A stretch of 64,000 nt of DNA from Paenibacillus sp. YYML68. Lineage in GTDB: Bacteria; Bacillota; Bacilli; Paenibacillales; NBRC-103111. The stretch spans positions 366,501 through 430,500 of the forward strand of contig NZ_BQYI01000001.1 of assembly GCF_027923405.1 (NCBI RefSeq). The letters run 5' to 3'. The notes below the pieces were generated by a model that was not told the DNA's origin, searched no databases, and saw only the letters and a list, made by a program, of their open reading frames with translations. Positions 27,480 through 36,416 of the stretch are shown here, piece after piece; position 1 is the first letter of the stretch, and each line of letters starts with the position of its first letter. Both the position numbers and the translations under genes were made by a program.

Positions 27480-28191
27480 GGATGATCCGATGGTGCAGGA
27501 GGTGAACCGGCAGTTCGTAGAGCGGGTCGAAGGCTTCGAGGTGATCGGCGTCGCATCGAGCGGCACCGAAGGCTTGGAGCTCGTTTCCCGTCTGGAGCCG
27601 GATCTTGCCATTCTCGACATATTCATGCCGGGTCTCGACGGTGTGGAGACGCTGCAGCGGATGCGCAGCCAGCTGCTGTCGGTGGACGTCATCGTCATTA
27701 GCGCGGCGAACGACATGGCGACGATCGAGCGGATGCTGCAGAACGGCGCGACGGACTATATTATGAAGCCGTTCAAGTTCGAACGGGTGAAGCAGGCGCT
27801 GGAGCATTACAGGCATAAGAAGGAGACGCTCGTCTCCGCTCGAGCCGTCACGCAGTCGGAGCTCGATCGTCTGCTGTTCGGCCAGCGACTAGGCGCCGCG
27901 GCTTCTGCAGTCGGAGCTGACCTGGTGAAGCCGGACACGAGCGGTCCAGCGGCATGGGAGCTGCCGAAGGGGCTGCAGGTGGTGACGATGCGGCAGATTA
28001 TTCAGTTCCTCAAGGGACAGTCCGAGCCGCTCTCCGCGGAGGAGGTAGCCGAGGGCGTTGGCATTGCCCGAGTGACGGCAAGACGGTATCTGGAGTATCT
28101 GGAGAAGACGGGCGACCTGCGCAGAGATCTGCAATACGGCGTCGGACGGCCGCTGAATAAGTATGTGTGGACTGACAAGACGTCCAGCTGA
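27451..28191 (+). CDS. dctR: CitB/DctR-type response regulator
   Basis: A 246-residue regulator. The receiver domain has acidic residues EDD at 10-12, phospho-acceptor Asp56 in LAILDIFMPG, and Lys in YIMKPFKF. The C-terminal half carries a helix-turn-helix (SAEEVAEGVGIARVTARRYL, about 194-213) as in CitB/DcuR regulators. It overlaps the kinase gene by 29 bp. The likely targets are transport genes for the sensed acid; the TRAP operon at 46.8-49.8 kb is a candidate but carries its own regulator. Confidence 0.9.
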   Translation: MERIRVLLIEDDPMVQEVNRQFVERVEGFEVIGVASSGTEGLELVSRLEPDLAILDIFMPGLDGVETLQRMRSQLLSVDVIVISAANDMATIERMLQNGATDYIMKPFKFERVKQALEHYRHKKETLVSARAVTQSELDRLLFGQRLGAAASAVGADLVKPDTSGPAAWELPKGLQVVTMRQIIQFLKGQSEPLSAEEVAEGVGIARVTARRYLEYLEKTGDLRRDLQYGVGRPLNKYVWTDKTSS

Positions 28192-28421
28192 GCTCGAAGG
28201 CAATGTACCATACGGCATCAGAAGCCGTTGGTGCGATACTTGCTGTTAGAGCAGAGGTAGCGGTTCTCAATGTATTGCTCGCTGTTCATTATTGGGCGCT
28301 GTCTCCTTGGAGAAGGTGTTTTTTTGGACTGGAGATGCTGCGTTATGCAGCTGTCTTTTGCATGGAGGGCGAACAATTTGGTAATATAAAGTGATGAAGT
28401 CAAGATACAGGAGCTGGGCAC

Positions 28422-28901
28422 ATGAGTAACGATGAGATTATAGTAACCCAAGAGGGACTTGAGAAGATTCAGCAGGAGCTAGAGGAGCTGAAGGGCGTGA
28501 AGCGCCGCGAGCTGGCCGAGCGTCTGAAGGTAGCGATCAGCTATGGCGATCTGCGGGAGAACAGCGAGTACCACTCCGCGAAGGATGAGCAGGCGTTCAT
28601 GGAGACGCGCATCTTGACGCTGGAGCGCATGCTGAAGCATGTACGTGTCGTCGAGGCCAGCAGTATCAAGACGGACCAAGTGAGCATCGGCTCCATTGTG
28701 ACGGTCAATGACATCGAGTTCTCGGAGAAGATCGAGTACCGAATCGTCGGCCCTACTGAGGCGGATGTGATGGATAACAAGATATCGTACGAGAGCCCGC
28801 TTGGCAAGGAGCTGCTCGGCAAGAAGGTCGGCGATAAGATCAACGTGACCGCGCCGATGGGTACGATTCAATATGAGCTGCTGGAGATCCGCATGGCCTA
28901 A
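28422..28901 (+). CDS. greA: transcription elongation factor GreA
   Basis: A 159-residue GreA. The N-terminal coiled coil (about 10-75) contains the conserved acidic-tip motif GDLRENSEYHSAKDEQ. The C-terminal FKBP-like domain includes SPLGKELLGKKVGD. It stimulates cleavage of backtracked RNA by RNA polymerase. AGGAGC lies upstream of the ATG. Probably monocistronic, with a strong terminator after it. Confidence 0.97.
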   Translation: MSNDEIIVTQEGLEKIQQELEELKGVKRRELAERLKVAISYGDLRENSEYHSAKDEQAFMETRILTLERMLKHVRVVEASSIKTDQVSIGSIVTVNDIEFSEKIEYRIVGPTEADVMDNKISYESPLGKELLGKKVGDKINVTAPMGTIQYELLEIRMA

Positions 28902-28946
28902 GGCTGATTCGGACGGCAGTTGAACCAACGATAACGAATAATGAAG

Positions 28947-28999
28947 CAGCCTCTCCTTAGGCTCGTGTGATGCGAGTCTGAGGGATAGGGGCTGTTTTT
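28947..28999 (+). terminator. strong rho-independent terminator after greA
   Basis: A long stem in which the outer arm CAGCC pairs with GGCTG and inner arms CCT/AGG and CTCG/CGAG pair, ending in TTTTT. Confidence 0.85.
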
Positions 29000-29076
29000 G
29001 CTATGCAGCTGATATAAGGAGTTGACTCTCACGCTGCGTAAGGCTGTAGGCTAGAGGAGAAGGGAGGGAGCACGAG

Positions 29077-29844
29077 ATGAAGCAGAAGCGACAGCGCCCA
29101 CTGAAGGTCAAGGAGGTCGCAGAGCTGGCGGGTATTAGCGTTCGTACGCTGCATCACTATGACGAGCTCGGGCTGCTCGTGCCTGATCAGGTGACGGCAG
29201 CCGGCTATCGGCTGTATGCGGAGGAGAGCCTCGATACGCTGCAGCAAATTCTCGTCCTGCGTGAGCTTGACGTCCCGCTGAAGCAGATCAAGCAGATGCT
29301 CGGCGACCCGTCGTATGACCGTCAGGAGGCGCTTGTGCGGCATTATGGCTTGCTGCAGCAGAAGCGAGATCGGCTCAATCGCATCCTCGCTACCCTGGAG
29401 ACGACAATTCAGCATCAGAGAGGAGAATGTGATATGACGAACGAGCAGAAGTTCGAGGGCTTCGACTTCACCCGCAATCCGTACGAGGCCGAGGCACGTG
29501 AGCGCTGGGGAGATGAGAGGGTGAATGAAGCAAGCGAGAAGCTTGCGCGTTACGCGAAGCCGGGGCAGGAGGCGCTGCAGAGCGAGATGAACGAGATCTA
29601 TCGGCAGCTGGCACAGCTTCGCCACGGGTCACCGGACAGCGAGAGTGCACAGGAGGCGATCGGACGCTGGTACGATTGTCTGAACCGCATCGGAAGCTAT
29701 TCGCCGGAGGCGTTCAAGGGGCTCGGTCAGCTCTATGTCGAGGATGAACGCTTCACGCGCAGCATCGACCAGTTCGGCGACGGACTCGCGCGGTTCATGT
29801 GTGAGGCGATGACGGTCTATGCGGACCGCGCTTCGAAGGACTGA
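29077..29844 (+). CDS. MerR-family regulator with TipAS drug-binding domain
   Basis: A 255-residue regulator. The N-terminal MerR winged helix (about 8-78) has VAELAGISVRTLHHYDELGLL, followed by a dimerisation coiled coil to about 115. The C-terminal domain (about 135-250) matches the TipAS antibiotic-recognition fold of TipAL and Mta (NPYEAEARERWG, then helices with GRWYDCLNRIG). Such proteins bind drugs and activate efflux or resistance genes. No efflux gene is adjacent, so the target is not known. Confidence 0.9.
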   Translation: MKQKRQRPLKVKEVAELAGISVRTLHHYDELGLLVPDQVTAAGYRLYAEESLDTLQQILVLRELDVPLKQIKQMLGDPSYDRQEALVRHYGLLQQKRDRLNRILATLETTIQHQRGECDMTNEQKFEGFDFTRNPYEAEARERWGDERVNEASEKLARYAKPGQEALQSEMNEIYRQLAQLRHGSPDSESAQEAIGRWYDCLNRIGSYSPEAFKGLGQLYVEDERFTRSIDQFGDGLARFMCEAMTVYADRASKD

Positions 29845-29930
29845 AGGAAGTAGTAAGGTGGGCGAATGTCCGTAGCACATGAGCGCAAGTGGACAGTATG
29901 ATGGAAGGGAGAGGAGTGAATTTCTTAATT

Positions 29931-30437
29931 ATGGATAACAACCAAACGATATGGCAGCCGGGTCAGGCCTCCATCCATCATACGAACCATTCAGCGAAGC
30001 CTGTACAGCGGAGCAAGCGTAAACGTCCGAAGCACGGAGCAGCCCACGAAGTACGCAAGCATCGTAAGTCTAAGCCATCCAAGCCTGTCCGCCGCCGTAA
30101 AAAAGCACACCACCATCGGTCAAAGCATAACCATTGCCGTATTCCTTCTACCATCAACGTATGCGATAACCAGGTCAGACTGCGGCTTGCCGGGTTGACC
30201 GGCAACCTCAACTTCCAGCTGCTGCGCGCCAAGGGCTGCCGCGTCACGATTGAGTTCGAGGGAGCGCAGGGACAGACGGAGGTCAGCGGGGAGATCGCAA
30301 GCGTAGGTACGGACTACGTCGATATCGCGCAGGTGGATCGGACGGTCGTGACGATTATGCAGAGCCGCATCATTGCGGTGCGTTGGGATGACCCGTCCTG
30401 CAGACCTGGCGATGTGAAGAAGCTGATCGGGGCATAA
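29931..30437 (+). CDS. basic spore-coat-like protein with a DUF2642-type domain
   Basis: About 168 residues. The first half (about 20-80) is very rich in Lys, Arg and His (for example KPVRRRKKAHHHRSK) and looks disordered. The second half is a compact beta-rich domain (VRLRLAGLTGNLNFQLLRAKG to TVVTIMQSRIIAVRW) of the LSm-like DUF2642 sort found in Bacillales sporulation proteins. The start is uncertain: ATG 29931 has AGGAGTGA somewhat far upstream, with 29889 and 29901 as alternatives. It is convergent with the mnx-like operon and may act with it in the spore outer layers, which is inference. Confidence 0.6.
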   Translation: MDNNQTIWQPGQASIHHTNHSAKPVQRSKRKRPKHGAAHEVRKHRKSKPSKPVRRRKKAHHHRSKHNHCRIPSTINVCDNQVRLRLAGLTGNLNFQLLRAKGCRVTIEFEGAQGQTEVSGEIASVGTDYVDIAQVDRTVVTIMQSRIIAVRWDDPSCRPGDVKKLIGA

Positions 30438-30478
30438 GGGGCTCCAGCTATGCTGGCAGCTAGCTTGCCCTACAAGCC

Positions 30479-30534
30479 GCAGCCCAGCAAGTAGGGATAC
30501 CGCGCGAGCGCCGGGTTCCTGCTTGCTGGGCTGC
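30479..30534. terminator. bidirectional hairpin between convergent coat-like genes
   Basis: GCAGCCCAGCAAG (30479-30491) and CTTGCTGGGCTGC (30522-30534) are perfect 13-bp arms. Confidence 0.7.
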
Positions 30535-30551
30535 AATGCGAATGTACTGAG

Positions 30552-30587
30552 AATGCAAATGCTAATGCAAATACTAATGCAATACGC
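30552..30587. repeat. three 12-bp tandem repeats
   Basis: AATGCAAATGCT, AATGCAAATACT and AATGCAATACGC follow one another, overlapping the last codons of the minus-strand gene that ends at 30574. Confidence 0.55.
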
Positions 30588-31281
30588 GAACTAGACATAC
30601 TCGCTCGAGCTGAACACGTACGACTCGGCCTGGTGCTGTCCGTACGCCGAGCGCTTGCTCATCGCTCTCGGTCAAGGTGCCTCGTATGATAGCTCTTTCA
30701 TCATCGCGGTCTGTGATCACCTCGACCTCTTCTTCGAGGTAGCTGACGAGCCGCAGACTGAGCGGAATGCCGAAGAAGATGTTGAGCAGCTCGGGACGGC
30801 ACGAGACGGTGCAGCCGAATTCAAGCACGAGCTGCCGCTTCAGCTTCGGATCGAGGTCCATTACTGAATGATGGTGATGCCCGGCGATCGGTACATGCCG
30901 CTTGCTGCGAATAAGAGAGAGCATTCTTGTGTAGGGGATGAAGCTAATGCGGCCAGACCTGCACAGCTGGACGTAATCGGCTCCCGCATCCTGCAGCTGG
31001 CCCTTGGCGAGCTTTTCTTCTTCATTGCAAGCATAGAACACTTCCACGGCTATCCCCCGCATGGATCGGAGGCGCAGCCTTAGGGAGGACAGATTGTCGG
31101 GCTCCTGTGGATTGCCGAGCGTGCGCAGCAGCTCGTTGACCTCCTCGATGCAAGCTTGCAGACGCGCCTGAGCTTGGGGAGACTGAGGACTTGTCGGCGA
31201 GGTGATGCCTGGTCTTCTGCGGACCTTTCGCGGATGGTTATGCCGATTGCCCCGCCCGTGCACATGCTTCGTATGCTTCAT
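30574..31281 (-). CDS. histidine/basic-rich protein, last gene of the mnx-like operon
   Basis: A 235-residue protein. The ATG at 31281 is supported by GGAGTGA 8 bases upstream (an in-frame ATG at 31305 is less likely). The N-terminus is basic and His-rich (MKHTKHVHGRGNRHNH) and probably disordered. Two beta-rich segments follow, about 60-125 and 145-230, each resembling a DUF2642/LSm-like unit, separated by GHHHH. It lies 53 bp downstream of the multicopper oxidase on the same strand. The histidine clusters could bind metal. The function is unknown; a coat-associated role is inferred from context. Confidence 0.6.
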   Translation of the reverse strand: MKHTKHVHGRGNRHNHPRKVRRRPGITSPTSPQSPQAQARLQACIEEVNELLRTLGNPQEPDNLSSLRLRLRSMRGIAVEVFYACNEEEKLAKGQLQDAGADYVQLCRSGRISFIPYTRMLSLIRSKRHVPIAGHHHHSVMDLDPKLKRQLVLEFGCTVSCRPELLNIFFGIPLSLRLVSYLEEEVEVITDRDDERAIIRGTLTESDEQALGVRTAPGRVVRVQLERVCLVRVLH

Positions 31282-31333
31282 GACAGCGTCACTCCTTTCC
31301 TTCACTAAGCGCTAGGCAAGACCAAGACATGGC

Positions 31334-34300
31334 TTAACGCCTCAAGCGTGGAAGCAGCAGGCTGCCTTGCGGCAGCACCCGCATAATGCCCCATACGCCG
31401 AGCTCGACGTCCCATTGCAGGTTCGCAGAGCGATACATATAGTCACCGGCTGTCCCATACAGTCCCCCTGCGCCGAACGTGAGGAAGAAGCTATCGTGGT
31501 CGCCGACCGTAATCTGCCCCTTCTCCGCGATGAAGGTGGAGTTAATATCTGCTGCGCTACGTAGCCACGTGTGGCCGTGCAAGGTGAAGCTGTGCGCTCT
31601 TGCCCGATCAGCGGGGAATATATGACGGATCACAACCCGATCGCCTTCATGAGCGAGGAAAACGGGGGTCGCTGGGTCGCCATGCACCGTAGAACTGAAC
31701 ACCTTGGCGACATCGGGATCGCGCTTCAGCCGATGGATGAACCGCTCAGCCCGATAGTTGAACGCACGGGAGCCTTGATCCTCGAAGTCCTCTGGCTCTT
31801 GCTCCTCTTCAAGCTCGAATATAGGGTTCGGATCGATGATGAGATTGCCCTCCTGATCGACGAGCCGGATCCCGTCGTGCATCACGAGCACGAACTCCCG
31901 GAATTCTCCGAGCAACGGGTTGGAGATAATGACCTGACTGCCTCCGACTACAGGACGCCGCGTGTACGGGTCCAGATAGACGGACCCCTTAGGCTCTGTG
32001 ATGAGTACTCCGAAGGCGCCGTGATGGCGATGGTGGCGCAGGTCGGCCATGTCCCATAGATTACATGCGCCGACGTCCTGATCGATGTACCAGCGATACG
32101 TGATGCTCTCCCCAGGGGCAATCGTCTGATCCGGGTTGAAGCCGACTGTTGCGCCATCCGAGCTCCGCACATCATAGGCGATGAGCTGAGGGTGAAGGGA
32201 GATGCGCAGAGACGGAGTGAACGGTATCTCGACCGGCACCTCGGGATAGCCTTGCCGCTCATCGGCATGCACGGAATCCGTCAGTCGGTTATGGAGTGTG
32301 ATCTCTACGACATCTCCGACGTTCGCACGTAGAATGAGCGGCTCCGGGTTCAGCAGGCCGACACGGATCGCCCACTCATCGCGTGCCTGCGCGAATACGA
32401 TGCCGAACGGGTCGTGATCGCCGGCCTTGTTGTAGACGATCTTCGTCTGCAGCGCCACGACCTCGTACCGACGTATCGGCGCCTCTGGCGGACCCGGCAT
32501 GGTGGCCCCAGCGGCAGGCGGCGGCAGCTTGCGCTTATGTCGGTCTGCCTGCTTCACTCGTTTGCGCGGCGGACGCTTGCGGTCGGGCAGCGGCTTCAGC
32601 TGTGGAGTCATGGCCTTGAAGCTGCGGATGATGCCCCAGTTGCCGAGCCATATATCATCGAGCGAGCCGTAGTGGTACAGCGTGTCGAAGTCTCCGTCGC
32701 CTTCCATAGCGAATTCCAGTGTGAAATGCTCGGATATGCCGATATGCTGCTGCTGGACGAGCTGGGAATCGAGGTCGCGCCGCTCCTGCCGCCAGCGCTG
32801 CCGGTGCAGATTGAACGAATGCGATTCCTCGTGCGCGCCTTGGAACAGCCGGACCCGGACTGGATCACCGTTATAGGTGTGGAACAACGGCGTGACCGGG
32901 TCGCCGTGCAGGAAGGAGCTGAATACGTATGCCGGATCATCCTTCGGTCCTCGCAGGCGGAACTGCAGCGGCTCGTTCCGGTAATTGACACCGATCACAC
33001 CGGGATCCTCCATGGAGCCGGGGAACGGCGGCTGATTAAGCGGCATCCCCTTCGCATCGTACAGCATGGCGAAATCGTGCACGAATAGCGAGAATTCACG
33101 GAAATCCGGGATGAGCGGATTGACGATCGTCGCCTCGACTCCCGACCTCAGCGGTTGTCCAGTGCGGGAATCTAGGAATCGCGAGCCGCGCGGCTCAACA
33201 TTCAGGCCGCCGAACAGGCCGTGATTCTGATGCGAGTTGGCGAACAAGTGATCGTGGAAGAACGTGCCGCGCAGCTCCACGTCGGCGAACCACACATACC
33301 GGATCGTCTCCCCTGGCAATATGCTGGAGTCATAGTTCCAGCCTACATTGGCACCATCGGAGGATAGCGGATCGAACTTGACGAAGTGGACGTGTATGGA
33401 CGCTTCATAGGTTCGGATGACGAGCTGGAACGCATTCCCGCCCAGCGTCTCCGGAAGCTTGTTCGTGAAGGTGATATGAATGCAGTCGCCGGCATTCGCC
33501 CGCAGGACGAGCGGCTCGGGCTGCTTGCGACCGCTGCGAACGTCCTCCTCGTCCTCAGCCAGCACATACAGCCGCCCCTCTGGGTCGTACCAGCCGTGAT
33601 CGTTGTAGCAGATCGGCATCTGGATCGCAACGAGATGGAACTCGCGCACAGGCGGATCTCCATTCACGCAAGGGTTGACGAATGCAGCTCCGGGTTCGGC
33701 ATCTGGCGAGAATTGGTTCCGCTCCAGCGGCGTCGCCTCGCGTCCGCCGACGATGCCGAGCGGCGGGCGCGGCGCCTTCTTGCCGAATATGCCGGGGATG
33801 AAGTTCGGGAAGCCGGGCTTCTCCTTCGTCGGCTTCGGCGGTCTCGGTCGATCAGGCAGCGGCTGCAGCTTCTTGATCGGGACTCCGTTCGGATATCGCT
33901 GCTTTCCGTTCTGCAGCGTGTTGAAGATACGGTGCATGCCCCACATGCCGTCCATGAAGTGCGGGTACAAGTGACAGTGGACGATGACATCCCCGAACGC
34001 CTCCTGCAAGCTCCCAGCCCCGTACAGGGGCGAGACGGTGTAGAAGTTTTGCGGGCCGATCGCCTGTGAATCGATAATCTCTGAATCTTGATCCTCCGTC
34101 TCGAACAGCCACTGGTGGACGTGGTAGTGGAACACATGCGTCTCCTTCACGCCACCGTGAATGAGACGGATCTTCACCGGGTCACCGACATAGGAGCGCA
34201 GCACAGGGGTCGCGGGATCGCCGAACACCCACGAGTCATGGTGCACCTCCTCGCCGTCGGTGCCCATTCCGACGACCCCCTCCATAATGAGCCGCATCCG

Positions 34301-34984
34301 GTTGCCCATCGGCTCGCTGCGGTAGTTGACCTGTGTCGACATCGCAGGCTGCAGCGTCATCGGATCGATAGGCGTTTCGCCGAGAATGTTCTTCGTCTCC
34401 ATCTCATCGTGGAAGAACCACGCGAACTCCCGGAAGGAGGGGAGGAGCGGATGGTGGACGTCGGCATACAGCCCGCTGCGCAGCGGCTCCCCGGTAACGG
34501 GATCGGTCCACGACGAGCCCTTCGGCTGCACGATAAGGGCGCCGAACAGCCCGTTCAGGTTGGAGCCGAGCTCGCCTGACAGCGGATTCCCGAGATCGGT
34601 GAAGATATGCATCCCTTCCCGAATGACGTACCAGCGGTATAGGCGCTGCTCGCCTGAAGGGAGCGGAGGCGCTGTCGAATCGGCATTGAAGCCGACGAAC
34701 GCTCCGTCTGAAGTCTCGACCTCATACTCGGCTCGCTGAATATGTATCGATGTGGCGAAGGGCAGCTTATTCTCGAACGTCACCTCGATCTCATCGCCTA
34801 CGTTCGCTCGAATGACGAGCGGCTGCACGAGGTCGACCGGCATGAACGGCTGCTCGGCGACTTCTCGGCATACCTCCTCCTCGTGCTCCTTCAGCACGAA
34901 CATCATGCCGTCCGGGTTATGGTCGCCGAAGTTATTCAGCACAATCCGTATCGGTATGGCAACAATGTGAAATTGCCGTATCAC
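31334..34984 (-). CDS. mnxG: MnxG-like giant multicopper oxidase, putative spore Mn(II) oxidase
   Basis: A 1,216-residue protein with a GTG start after AAGGGGG. It is built from about six cupredoxin domains, ceruloplasmin-like. Copper-ligand motifs are HYHVHQW (about 283), HCHLYPHFMDGMWGM (about 335, with the type-1 copper ligands), HDHLFANSHQNHG (about 574) and HSFTLHGHTW (about 1130). The length and the N-terminus (IVAIPIRIV-N-GDH-PDGMMFVLKE) closely resemble MnxG, the manganese oxidase on spores of marine Bacillus SG-1, about 1,217 residues. No signal peptide is present, as expected for a mother-cell coat protein. Two small genes lie directly upstream in the positions of mnxE and mnxF. Alternatively it oxidises another metal or a phenol. 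Confidence 0.8.
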   Translation of the reverse strand: MIRQFHIVAIPIRIVLNNFGDHNPDGMMFVLKEHEEEVCREVAEQPFMPVDLVQPLVIRANVGDEIEVTFENKLPFATSIHIQRAEYEVETSDGAFVGFNADSTAPPLPSGEQRLYRWYVIREGMHIFTDLGNPLSGELGSNLNGLFGALIVQPKGSSWTDPVTGEPLRSGLYADVHHPLLPSFREFAWFFHDEMETKNILGETPIDPMTLQPAMSTQVNYRSEPMGNRMRLIMEGVVGMGTDGEEVHHDSWVFGDPATPVLRSYVGDPVKIRLIHGGVKETHVFHYHVHQWLFETEDQDSEIIDSQAIGPQNFYTVSPLYGAGSLQEAFGDVIVHCHLYPHFMDGMWGMHRIFNTLQNGKQRYPNGVPIKKLQPLPDRPRPPKPTKEKPGFPNFIPGIFGKKAPRPPLGIVGGREATPLERNQFSPDAEPGAAFVNPCVNGDPPVREFHLVAIQMPICYNDHGWYDPEGRLYVLAEDEEDVRSGRKQPEPLVLRANAGDCIHITFTNKLPETLGGNAFQLVIRTYEASIHVHFVKFDPLSSDGANVGWNYDSSILPGETIRYVWFADVELRGTFFHDHLFANSHQNHGLFGGLNVEPRGSRFLDSRTGQPLRSGVEATIVNPLIPDFREFSLFVHDFAMLYDAKGMPLNQPPFPGSMEDPGVIGVNYRNEPLQFRLRGPKDDPAYVFSSFLHGDPVTPLFHTYNGDPVRVRLFQGAHEESHSFNLHRQRWRQERRDLDSQLVQQQHIGISEHFTLEFAMEGDGDFDTLYHYGSLDDIWLGNWGIIRSFKAMTPQLKPLPDRKRPPRKRVKQADRHKRKLPPPAAGATMPGPPEAPIRRYEVVALQTKIVYNKAGDHDPFGIVFAQARDEWAIRVGLLNPEPLILRANVGDVVEITLHNRLTDSVHADERQGYPEVPVEIPFTPSLRISLHPQLIAYDVRSSDGATVGFNPDQTIAPGESITYRWYIDQDVGACNLWDMADLRHHRHHGAFGVLITEPKGSVYLDPYTRRPVVGGSQVIISNPLLGEFREFVLVMHDGIRLVDQEGNLIIDPNPIFELEEEQEPEDFEDQGSRAFNYRAERFIHRLKRDPDVAKVFSSTVHGDPATPVFLAHEGDRVVIRHIFPADRARAHSFTLHGHTWLRSAADINSTFIAEKGQITVGDHDSFFLTFGAGGLYGTAGDYMYRSANLQWDVELGVWGIMRVLPQGSLLLPRLRR

Positions 34985-34996
34985 CGTTATTCCCCC

Positions 34997-35305
34997 TTAG
35001 TCGCGCTCAGGCTTCTCTTGAATGTCGGGAATGAGCGGCTTGCCTTCTTCTTCAATATAGAACGTCTCGATGCTCTCGACATGAATACGAATCGTCTTGC
35101 CCTCCATCTCCGTAACATGTGTCGTCTCGATCTGAATCAGCACGAAGTCGCTGAGCGTACCCTTAATTTCGCCTATAACGAGGAAAGGGAACGGCCCGGT
35201 CATCACGAGAACCCGACTGCCGATGCTGCGATGGAATACTTGCACGAGGTCGTTCTGTCGGATCGCGTTGATGAAGGCGAGCTCGCGGTCCTTGCTCTTA
35301 GACAT
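34997..35305 (-). CDS. small MnxF/MnxE-like protein upstream of the oxidase
   Basis: A 102-residue protein starting at the ATG at 35305 (GGAGGTGA 8 bases upstream) rather than the GTG at 35323. The body is beta-rich (VLVMTGPFPFLVIGEIKGTL, then FVLIQIETTHVTEMEGKTIRIHV) and looks LSm/DUF2642-like; the tail is charged. It ends 12 bp before the oxidase start. In the SG-1 mnx operon two small proteins, MnxE and MnxF, precede MnxG and form a ring-like subcomplex with it. Size, order and spacing fit, but assignment rests on context. Confidence 0.6.
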   Translation of the reverse strand: MSKSKDRELAFINAIRQNDLVQVFHRSIGSRVLVMTGPFPFLVIGEIKGTLSDFVLIQIETTHVTEMEGKTIRIHVESIETFYIEEEGKPLIPDIQEKPERD

Positions 35306-35332
35306 TGGAACATTCACCTCCACTGGTATACA

Positions 35333-35659
35333 CTAAGGAATTGGGAACCTCGTATCGGCGTCGAACGGCAGGAAGCTGGTAATGCGCTCGATCGGGAAGT
35401 TCAGCGGCGTCGGGAACCGGAAGAAGGGCGCGTTGCTCATTTTGATCGTAACGGGGCTGAGCTGTACGTAGCTGTCTGTCACCTCACGAACCGTACCCGT
35501 GAAGATCGGACGGAACGTCTGTCCGAGGAGGTTCAGCTGGCTCGCGCTCATCGTGAGCATAATTTCTTTGCCGAGCAGATCGCGGAATAGCGGGTCTCGG
35601 GTCGTGATCTTGACCAGTCTGTGTCTGCGGGTGGACGGTTTTTTATTTTTTCTCTCCAT
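35333..35659 (-). CDS. small MnxE-like protein, first gene of the oxidase operon
   Basis: A 108-residue protein with AAAGGAGGACC before the ATG. A basic N-terminus (MERKNKKPSTRRHRL) is followed by a beta-rich domain with IMLTMSASQLNLLGQTFRP and FTGTVREVTDSYVQLSPV, the pattern of LSm/DUF2642-like sporulation proteins. It lies 27 bp upstream of the next small gene on the same strand, so the operon order is small-small-oxidase-basic protein. The two small proteins look distantly related to each other. Predicted partner of the oxidase; not shown. Confidence 0.6.
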   Translation of the reverse strand: MERKNKKPSTRRHRLVKITTRDPLFRDLLGKEIMLTMSASQLNLLGQTFRPIFTGTVREVTDSYVQLSPVTIKMSNAPFFRFPTPLNFPIERITSFLPFDADTRFPIP

Positions 35660-35801
35660 AGCGGGGTCCTCCTTTCATCGCGGTTGCACCGTGCGGGAAG
35701 CCTTCCAGATTATGTTTATTGATGTGGAAATGGGATTATACGTTGTCCGTATGTTGAATGCGACAATGGGACAATAGAGAGAGCGCGAACAGGGGGAGCT
35801 T

Positions 35802-36416
35802 ATGATTAAAAAAATAGGCATGATCGTTGTATACGTTGTTGCATCTTACTTCATCTTCAAGCACGGCGACGTGCTGCTTGGCTGGCTGCAGCAATCGGAC
35901 CGTCTGCTCCTCGTAGCGCTGTTCGCGACGCTGCTGGCGCTGTTCCCGATTATTCCGTATCCGGTCGTCGGGAGCGTCATCGGGGCGGCCTTCGGCCCCA
36001 TGCTGGGCGGGCTGCTGACGTGGGTCGGCTCAGCCGCGGCGTCTGTACTGATGTTCCTGTTCGTACGCTACGGCTATCAGGACTGGGGGCGCAGACTGCT
36101 GCAACGGTATCATCGTCTTGATCGCGTGACCGCTTGGTTCGAGCGTAATGCGTTCCTTGCGATCGTCTTCAGCCGACTGCTTCCGTTCATTCCTTCGATT
36201 ATTATTAATGTATACGCCGCCTTGAGCCGAGTGTCCTGGCTGACCTACACCATAGCCTCCTCCTTGGGCAAAATACCCGCGATGCTGCTGTTCGCCTTCG
36301 TCGGCGACTCGGTCGTGACGGAGCCGCGGCAGCTGCTCGTTGTCATCGCCGTGTATGGTGTGTTCCTCGCTGTGCTGCTGCTTGGGTATAGGCTGTGGAC
36401 CAGGAGCCGCACATAG
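35802..36416 (+). CDS. VTT/TVP38-family membrane protein
   Basis: A 204-residue polytopic membrane protein. The family core is visible: a glycine-rich re-entrant segment (PVVGSVIGAAFGPMLGG, about 50-66) and FSRLLPFIPSIIINVYAALSRVSW (about 126-149), which match the SNARE-associated/VTT domain of TVP38 and DedA relatives. Such proteins are linked to lipid scrambling or membrane homeostasis. GGGGGAG precedes the ATG. It is divergent from the mnx-like operon. Confidence 0.85.
   Translation: MIKKIGMIVVYVVASYFIFKHGDVLLGWLQQSDRLLLVALFATLLALFPIIPYPVVGSVIGAAFGPMLGGLLTWVGSAAASVLMFLFVRYGYQDWGRRLLQRYHRLDRVTAWFERNAFLAIVFSRLLPFIPSIIINVYAALSRVSWLTYTIASSLGKIPAMLLFAFVGDSVVTEPRQLLVVIAVYGVFLAVLLLGYRLWTRSRT

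Noticed and set aside
28300-28345. Short hairpin CTCCTTGGAG followed by T-run as a dctR terminator
   Set aside because: The stem is only four base pairs and too weak to support.
28203-28394. 63-codon plus-strand frame before greA
   Set aside because: No ribosome site or conserved look; the region is better read as the greA upstream region.
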